From Cylindrodendrum hubeiense (lineage: Eukaryota > Ascomycota > Sordariomycetes > Hypocreales > Nectriaceae): a stretch of 64,000 nt of DNA. The notes below the pieces were generated by a model. The model had not been told where the DNA came from and made no database searches. It saw nothing but the letters and a program-made list of their open reading frames with translations. The number at the start of each line of letters is the position of its first letter. Positions within the stretch are counted from its first letter, which is position 1. Made by a program: the position numbers and the translations under genes. Where the stretch lies: the NCBI GenBank assembly GCA_014621425.1, contig JAANBB010000179.1, positions 1-64,000 on the forward strand, in the 5' to 3' direction. This document shows positions 57,123 through 64,000 of this stretch, piece by piece.

Positions 57123-58630
57123 GGCTGGCGTTCGATTTGGAGTGTGAAGAAAATTGTGATCTCGTCTACATAAGCGACGCCAACAGAGGATTGATGGTGG
57201 ATTAGGGTGCAGAGGACAGCAAAAGATTGCATCGAGCAAGGGAAGGAGCAAATTGGGAGTTGGGTGCTCTGAAATCTCCGGTACTGTAGGTACTAGATCA
57301 GGCTCTCAGAGTATGCAACTTAGGCAGGAAAGTCACGGGGTCAAAGCCACAGCGCGTGCATGCAGCAGGTTGCGGCAGGCTGAGCATTCTACAGCGAATG
57401 ATTGGTGAGAGATTCCGTGCCAAGGCCAATGCCTCTTTGGGGGTAAATATACGAATCATGAGGGATAGTTGGATACTAACTCTTTGGTGCCGCGTATGAG
57501 CACGGAGCCAATTGTGAATACCAGCTTGACCCTCCCAGGTGCATTTTCAGGATTTCCAGAGACTCCTTGTAGGGATAGAACACGGTCTCGTCATGTCCTG
57601 TGGTTGGTTCCCATAACGGTCGCTGGCCATGGGAAACTTGACCAAGTTAGTAGTAAAGGCATCTCGATCGTAGATCCCACGAAGGGCATTTGACAATGTC
57701 AAGGGAAGCGCCGCCCAACGTGCCATCCCGTTTAGAAGCCTAAACGAAACCCAGCCCCAAGATGAGAACGTGGTTCGCGCGAAAACTGTTCCAACATCAG
57801 ACAACTGCGACACATTCCCTACAAGCCATTGTAACATTGTGGTTTTGATGGATTCTACAACGAGTCACTTCTTTCACTGCTGCCTCATTTGAGCCGATAC
57901 AGGTCCGATCCAAGGATTGATGACGGCAGGGGGTTGGGCCGATTAAGGACGTTTCGGTGAGAACCCTGGCCCTGTAATATTGCACCAACGGTGTGACAAC
58001 CACCTTGAATTGTTCACTATCCGCCCATCTCACCGACAAACCGGGGCAAATTGAATGGTCAAAAGGGTCAATGACTACGGACTCCGGCTTCGGGGGCAGG
58101 AGTGGGATGACGATGGCATGATGGCTGGTCCTGGACACGGGTGGCGATGAGGCGGTGGGTAAATGACACAGAACCGGCCCGGTCCGGAAGGACATGAGCA
58201 CGGACAAACAGCAAAGCAAATGATCGCCAATTCGCCATATTGAAGAGAATATAGACGAGAAAAACCTGTTGACTGCATGGTACCTGAGTAAAATATCAAG
58301 TAACCCCTGTCATCGCGAAGATGAGCTACAGGGATGCATCAAGAGACAGTGGCAGGATTGATGCTCCGGTCAGGCGACGACATACGCCAGACAACACATG
58401 TTGGTCACGTGCCCTGCGAAATTTTCTGAGTCATCGAGAGCACCCCGCCAAACTCTTCGACCCCTCCAAATCGTGGCGGGGAGTTTTGTTTTGGCGGCAC
58501 AATAATAACCCTACAAACGCGCACTTTGAACCGCGGGGCAGCGACAGAGACGACACAGATCCACGGCCACGACCACAACCACGAACAGACAACCATACGA
58601 ACGACGCCCCATCCTCCTCCTCCTCCCGCA
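57123..58630. other. Gene-free region between divergent NLR and GluRS genes
   Basis: About 1.5 kb without a supported gene. It holds the promoters of both divergent genes. A CA-rich leader (58540-58630) precedes the GluRS ATG. Confidence 0.5.
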
Positions 58631-58633
58631 ATC

Positions 58634-60566
58634 ATGGCCGCCTTCGACGCCGACGTCCTGGCCCCCACGCTCGCCACCGCCGACTTCAAGACCATCGAGC
58701 CCCACCTGGCCCAGCTCGACAAGTACCTGACGCTGCGAACCTACCTGGGCGGCTACAGCCTGAGCGAGGCCGACGAGAAGGTCTGGACCGCCGTGCGCTC
58801 CAACAAGGTCGCTGTCGGTCTCATCCGCAAGGCTGGTTTCGCCAATGCCGCTCGTTGGTTCAAGTACATCGAGGATGCCCACCCCGAGGTGAAGGAGAAG
58901 GCTGCCGGTCCTAAGAAGGCCGACAAGAAGGGCGGTGCCAACTACAACATTGGCCTCAGCAACACTGACAACGGCGTTGTCACCCGATTCCCCCCTGAGC
59001 CCTCGTAAGTCCAGGTCTACTCGTCACCAATGATCCCACTAACCCGAACTCAGTGGTTTCCTTCACATCGGTCACGCCAAGGCCGCCCTCCTCAACGATT
59101 ACTTCGCAAAGCAGGCCCCCGATGGCAAGCTCCTCGTTCGATTCGATGACACCAACCCCACCAAGGAGAAGCAGGAGTTCGAGGACGCCATTCTCCACGA
59201 TCTCGAGCTGATGGACATCAAGTATGTCTCCGTCTCCCACACCAGCGACTACTTCCAGGAGCTCTACGACACCTGCGAGAAGATGATCCTCGACGGCGGC
59301 GCCTACGCCGACGACACCAACCCCGAGATCCAGAAGGACGACCGCAAGAACCGCCTCCCCAGCAAGTGCCGTGACCGTCCCGCCGAGGAGAGCTTGGCCA
59401 TGTTCCGCGAGATGAAGGCTGGAACCGACCTCGGCCGCACGCACTGCATCCGTGCCCGCATCGCCTACAACTCGAGCAACGGCTCCATGCGTGACCCCGT
59501 CATCTACCGATTCCCCAACTTCAAGGACAAGGAGCCCGCCCCTCACCACCGCACCGGCTGGACCTGGAACATCTACCCCACCTACGACTTTGCCTGCCCC
59601 GTCGTCGACAGCCTCGAGGGCGTCACCCACGCCCTGCGCACCACCGAGTACGCCGACCGAAACGAGCAGTACCACTGGTTCCTCGAGAACCTCAAGCTCC
59701 GCAAGGTCAACCTGTGGGAGTTTGCCCGCATCAACTTCATCCGAACCTTCCTCTCCAAGCGGAAGCTCACCAAGGTCGTCGACACTGGCCGCGTTACTGG
59801 CTGGGACGACCCCCGTCTGCCCACCGTCCGCGGTATCCTGCGTCGTGGTTTGACCGTGGCCGCTCTCCGCGAGTTCATGCTGAAGCAGGGCCCCAGCCGA
59901 AACATCGTCACCATGGACTGGACCACCATCTGGGCCATCAACAAGCGCATGCTAGACCCCGTCGTGCCGCGATTCATCGCCGTCGAGAAGAAGGACGCCG
60001 TTGCCGTGACTCTCATCGGAGGCCCCGAGCCGTCGTACAAGGAGGACCGACCCAAGCACGCCAAGAACCCCGATGTCGGCACCAAGAAGGTGACGTTTGG
60101 AAGCAAGCTCATCATCGACCAGGCCGACGCTGCGTCGTTTGCTGCCGACGAGGAGATTACGCTGATGAGCTGGGGTAATGCCATCGTGCGTGGCCTGGAC
60201 AAGTCAGCCAGCCCCATCAAGGACCTCCAGCTGGAGCTGCACCTGGCGGGAGACTTCAAGACCACCGACAAGAAGATCACGTGGCTGTCTTCTGACGAGG
60301 GCAACCTCGTCGAGGCTGAGCTCTGGGACTTTGGCTACCTCATCACCAAGGACACGCTGGAGAAGGACGACGAGCTCGACGACTACCTGACGCCGGTGAC
60401 GGCCACCATGACCGAGGCCCTGGTCGACGCCAACATTGCCGAGCTCAAGGAGGGCGAATTCCTCCAGCTCGAGCGCAAGGGATACTTCCGCGTCGACAAG
60501 GCGCTGGGCAAGGGACCCGAGGGACGGGCGGTGCTCTTCAAGGTGCCGACCGGTGGAAAGAGCTAG
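58634..60566 (+). CDS. Cytosolic glutamyl-tRNA synthetase
   Basis: Two exons: 58634-59004 and 59054-60566. The 49-nt intron has a GTAAGT donor, a ctaaccc branch and a CAG acceptor. It gives 627 residues, close to other fungal enzymes. Residues 1-90 form a GST-C-like domain ('YLTLRTYLGGYSLSEADEKV'), used by eukaryotic GluRS to bind cofactors such as Arc1. A Lys-rich linker follows. The class I catalytic core starts with '[20 protein letters not shown]', containing the HIGH motif; the KMSKS equivalent is 'FLSKRKLTKVV'. The C-terminal beta-barrel anticodon-binding domain runs from about residue 440. The enzyme charges tRNA-Glu with glutamate using ATP. Codon use is strongly biased towards C-ending codons, as expected for high expression and unlike its neighbours. 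Confidence 0.97.
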
Positions 60567-60569
60567 GTT

Positions 60570-62785
60570 AAATAGAGGCGGCAGGATTGATGATTTGACG
60601 AGTGTCATGTTCGATATAGTAACGAAAGATTAAGGGACAAAATAGAATCTCGTACCGTGTGTTGTAGCTCGTCTGGGCCAAAAAGTGAGACTCTTCTGGT
60701 GCCTGGCACTCTTTGTTTGGCGTCATGCCTCCCGTCGCCGTTGACAGTGGCGCAGTGACCATCCCAGTCAGCTTCAGCAGCAAAAGCGCTCGAGAGCAGC
60801 CACCAAAATCTCAACAAGATGAACAATGACAAAACACTTATCGCAGGGTTCGATACGGTTTTTCTCGTGCGGCTTGCCTCCTGTTTCATTTCTCTTTTCT
60901 CTTTTTTTCTTTTTCCTTCCGCAGCACGAGCATCAACCAACGTGGGACGCTGCGGTGTGCTGATGAACTGACACACAGTGCAAAGTGCGGGTTGTCCATG
61001 TTCGCCCACTGCACTTGTATGGTTCGCGTAATTTGGAGGGAGCATGGGTCAGTCTGGTTTCGGTCAAATCAGAGCGAATTTGGTGTCAGACAAGGCAACC
61101 GACAGGCCCAGTGCCGGCCATTTGGGAAATGGCACTTCTTCATGCCACGCCGCCGCCATTCGTAAACCCAGGAGCTAGGGCATCGAATCGGAATGGCTAC
61201 CTGCTGCCGCAGGCCATATGCCTGTGGGGCCAGCCCTGCTGTTTAGGTTGTTAAGCTCTCGATCCTGATGCACTGAGTCGATCCAGATGCCATGCTCAGT
61301 TCATCAAAATCGAAACTCGAGGCCACCCACAAGTCCTGAAAGTTTAGCATCGAGAGGTATAGCTTGTTAGTATAAAGACGGACGGCCCGGGCGGCACTGG
61401 ATCTGCTGTCATGGAGCAACACAACTCAGCACGTTAGTTTTGTCCTTATTCTTCTCGCTATTAAAAAAACACAAAGGATTTGGCACGCGCTCTCTTGGCC
61501 AAGCTCGCACGGGCTTCACCATCACCAGCATTGCCTCCGCCCTTGACAGTACTACATCACTCAATACATCAGCAACTGCAGGTAACGACCGCAATACAAT
61601 GTATGACAAACTACCCGCTTCTTTTATAAATCATGTTGTGTAGTCTCTTCTAACACTCTTCATCGGAAGGGCCGATCGCGTTGCTCTCGCCGATCGTGTT
61701 GCTCTCACCTCGACGCCAAACCACCCTGCGTACGCTATTGGGTCGTTTTTGGCTGAGACCAGTGAGCCCCACCACCGCCCTCCACCGGGGTTCCAGCCAA
61801 CCATGTCAGTTGCTGCTGCGGAAGCCGCTGCGAAAACGCGGGCGCGGGGAATCATTGAGACGTTGGAGCGGCCTCTGAAGACTCCTGAGCCTTAAACTGG
61901 GGTGCATCAATCATAACCAAAGAAAGGGTCAAAGAATTGATCTAAACCTTGTACCACTTCCATATCTAATTATCCTGTACTTCTTCTTAACTCGATGGCT
62001 CTGCACATCGTTTGCAGCCATCTGCTACCTCCACAACTGACTTCCAACTCGCTGTCATCCTCTACATCAGGCATGCCCCATTACTCTCCGTGGTGCCATG
62101 TGGATTCCCCAAGCATCAGTCAATCTTCAATACCTCCCTCCATAATTTTTTAACCCTCGCATAGGCCCGCGTCATGTTCCAGGGCAGATTTGGCAATTGA
62201 CAAGAGTGCCTTCGCTCACTGAGAGTTTGGACGCCACGTAGCTCACGGGATGCTGTCATCATCACACACCAGCGGACCCTCGTCAAAGCGAACCAGGCTG
62301 CTTCGTTTCGTTCCCCCACATCACACCTAACATGAGCGTTTAAGTGTGCAACAAGGTGGATGCCACCGAGAGCCACCCCAGCACACCGAATAGCAGCGAC
62401 ACCTACCACCCCAGACAAACAATCCACCAACCCTGAGAAGCGTTATGACGTCGTCGCAGCCCGAAACGTGCGATGCACGCTGTCCGACTTGCTGTACATG
62501 TGCCTGGCGATGACCTGCCTCATCCGCAACAGGGGTTTTCCAGCCTTAATAATAACAATGAACTACAAACCCTCATTCAATTTGGAACTATCTTATTCCG
62601 CTCCGTATCCGTAGTAGACCGCTGCAGACCAGGGTGTCACCCGTAAATCAGGCTGTGACAATTAGCTGCCCAGTCAACGTTTCAATATTTTACTCTTGTA
62701 CCTGCCTCTAAGAAGGCTTCGATCATAAAACTCTTCTCTAGTGCTCTGCACTATTTGTCAACGAGCTGTGCGCCAGGTCAAAAAT
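60570..62785. other. Gene-free stretch
   Basis: 2.2 kb between GluRS and the HET gene. Short frames (for example at 61440 and 61681) lack known features, and no tRNA-like structure is seen. Confidence 0.45.
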
Positions 62786-62786
62786 T

Positions 62787-64000
62787 ATGCCTTTTTGCAA
62801 ACGCTGTACGCTCCTTACCATCGAGGAACTGATCGAAAACTCCATACACTTCCACCCCAACCTCGGGGCATTGAAGTCAAGCGCGGAGAATGGGTGCGAG
62901 TTCTGCTCTTTGTGTTGGAGCGCATTCTGCAAATCCAATGGCCGCGCCCACTTGGACAGCCTCCTCCGGGGCGAATCTATCTGGAGCGAGGGGGAGAGTT
63001 GGACTGCGTCAATTTGGTTATACGGCGGCCACTTTAATTCCCACGGTGCTTTGGGGAGCTATATTGATGTTAGTTGTGGAAAGGTCTATGACGAGGCATG
63101 GATGCAATTTAGTGAGCGGAGTGCAGATCACAATCCGCAACCCAGTGTGAGCGCCAGGCTTGAGGTCTACGAGTATGTGCGCTGCTTCTTCTATCGGGCG
63201 AGATGCTGACTGAGATAAGGTTACCTGGATGGCCATCTAAGCACCGACTTCGCGGGCAACGTACCACAGCAGGCCAGAACCCAGAGTTGTATGTCCGACT
63301 AATCCGAAAGTGGCTGAACACCTGTCGTACGCAACATACACAATGTAATGCCGACATGGATGATACCATGCCCACGAGGATAATTGATACAGGCGATCCC
63401 ACCAGCAAAAGTCAGGTGCGTCTCGTATCAAGCCAGGGCATCCGTGAGAAATACGTGGCCTTGTCATATTGCTGGGGAGTGATCGCAAGCGATATCTTAA
63501 CCCTCACTGCCAATACGTACGCTTCCATGACCCAAGGCATAACGGAATCGGATCTAGCAAAAGCCCACCAAGAAGTCATATCTCTCAGTCGGGCACTCGG
63601 TATAAGATATGTCTGGATCGACGCGTTATGCATTATACAAGGCGATGTGGCTGACTGGGAGCGCGAATCAAGAACCATGGCGCAGGTGTACAGCAACGCG
63701 GCCTTCACCGTCGTCGCGGGGCGATCTACAGATTCGAGGAAAAGTTTCATTACGAATAATCTTGAATCTCCGAAGCGTCCTCTGCCGTGTCAGTTGCCCA
63801 TAGACACGTCAAATGAATCGGGAACGCTGGTGATTGATCTGCCTAGGTCAGGTGGAATAGGTCCCGTCTCGACGCGAGGATGGTGTTTCCAGGAGAGACT
63901 GAGCAGTCGAAGGTCCGTTATTTTTGGCGAAGAGCAGATTGTGTTCATGTGCGTGGCCGAGCTTGCCTACGAGAATGGCAGAAGCGTGACGAATAAGCTT
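62787..64000 (+). CDS. HET-domain protein (incomplete at window edge)
   Basis: Exon 1 is 62787-63172 and exon 2 starts at 63220 and runs off the window. The 47-nt intron has a GTATGT donor, a gctgac branch and an AAG acceptor, and is in phase. 389 residues are visible. The N-terminus has 'FCKRC', 'GCEFCSLCWSAF' and a long insert. The HET domain follows with all three signature motifs: 'KYVALSYCWG', 'LGIRYVWIDALCIIQGD...DWERE' with 'MAQVYSNAAFTVVAG', and 'RGWCFQERLSSRR'. HET proteins cause incompatibility reactions and programmed cell death when activated, often downstream of NLRs. An NLR lies 5.7 kb away on the other side of GluRS. The frame is intact throughout the visible part. Confidence 0.9.

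Overview
The window looks like nuclear DNA from a filamentous ascomycete (Pezizomycotina, probably Sordariomycetes; I cannot place the genus). Genes have short introns of about 45-90 nt with GT(A/G)NGT donors, CTAAC/CTGAC-type branch sites and NAG acceptors. The families present are typical of that group: HET, PNP-NACHT-ANK, Clr5, Zn2Cys6, NmrA, fungal F-box and Thr/Ser-rich secreted proteins. I rebuilt exon structures by checking reading phase across every splice site. All intact models close in frame, except one ankyrin array that contains ambiguous bases.

Region 1-19.9 kb is repeat-rich. It holds at least six defective copies of one dispersed gene family encoding a UPF1-like superfamily 1 helicase with C-terminal CCHC zinc knuckles: about 1.1-2.4 kb, 2.8-4.1 kb, 8.9-10.9 kb (minus strand), 16.2-16.5 kb, 17.3-19.3 kb and a shred at 27.3-27.5 kb. 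Two copies sit head to tail inside well-defined units (14863-16800 and 16801-19924) that share 5' and 3' non-coding ends, so the unit behaves like a mobile element. Arrays rich in TTAGGG/CCCTAA-like words, a 51-bp coding minisatellite, hairpin-bearing leader repeats and a Copia relic surround these copies. One F-box-type gene (5.8-7.4 kb) lies among them.

Region 20-36 kb carries an ankyrin protein with a helical N-terminal domain, a NodL/LacA-type acetyltransferase, a small conserved protein of unknown function, a relic-rich gene-poor stretch (26.3-29.9 kb), an isoflavone-reductase-like NAD(P) reductase and a Clr5-ankyrin protein. Region 36.6-44.6 kb has a 1225-residue secreted mucin-like protein, a second F-box gene with a degraded tail, and a HET-domain relic.

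Region 45.6-53 kb reads like a small metabolic group: an NmrA-like protein, a short-chain dehydrogenase, a Zn2Cys6 regulator divergent from a secreted PAF-acetylhydrolase-like esterase, and an SRPBCC protein. Region 53.3-64 kb has a transposase relic, a PNP-NACHT-ankyrin NLR whose 99-bp repeats contain many N calls, the housekeeping cytosolic glutamyl-tRNA synthetase, and a HET-domain gene cut by the window edge. The NLR, Clr5-ANK, ANK and HET genes make this a plausible self/non-self recognition neighbourhood. All regulatory and cluster statements are inference.
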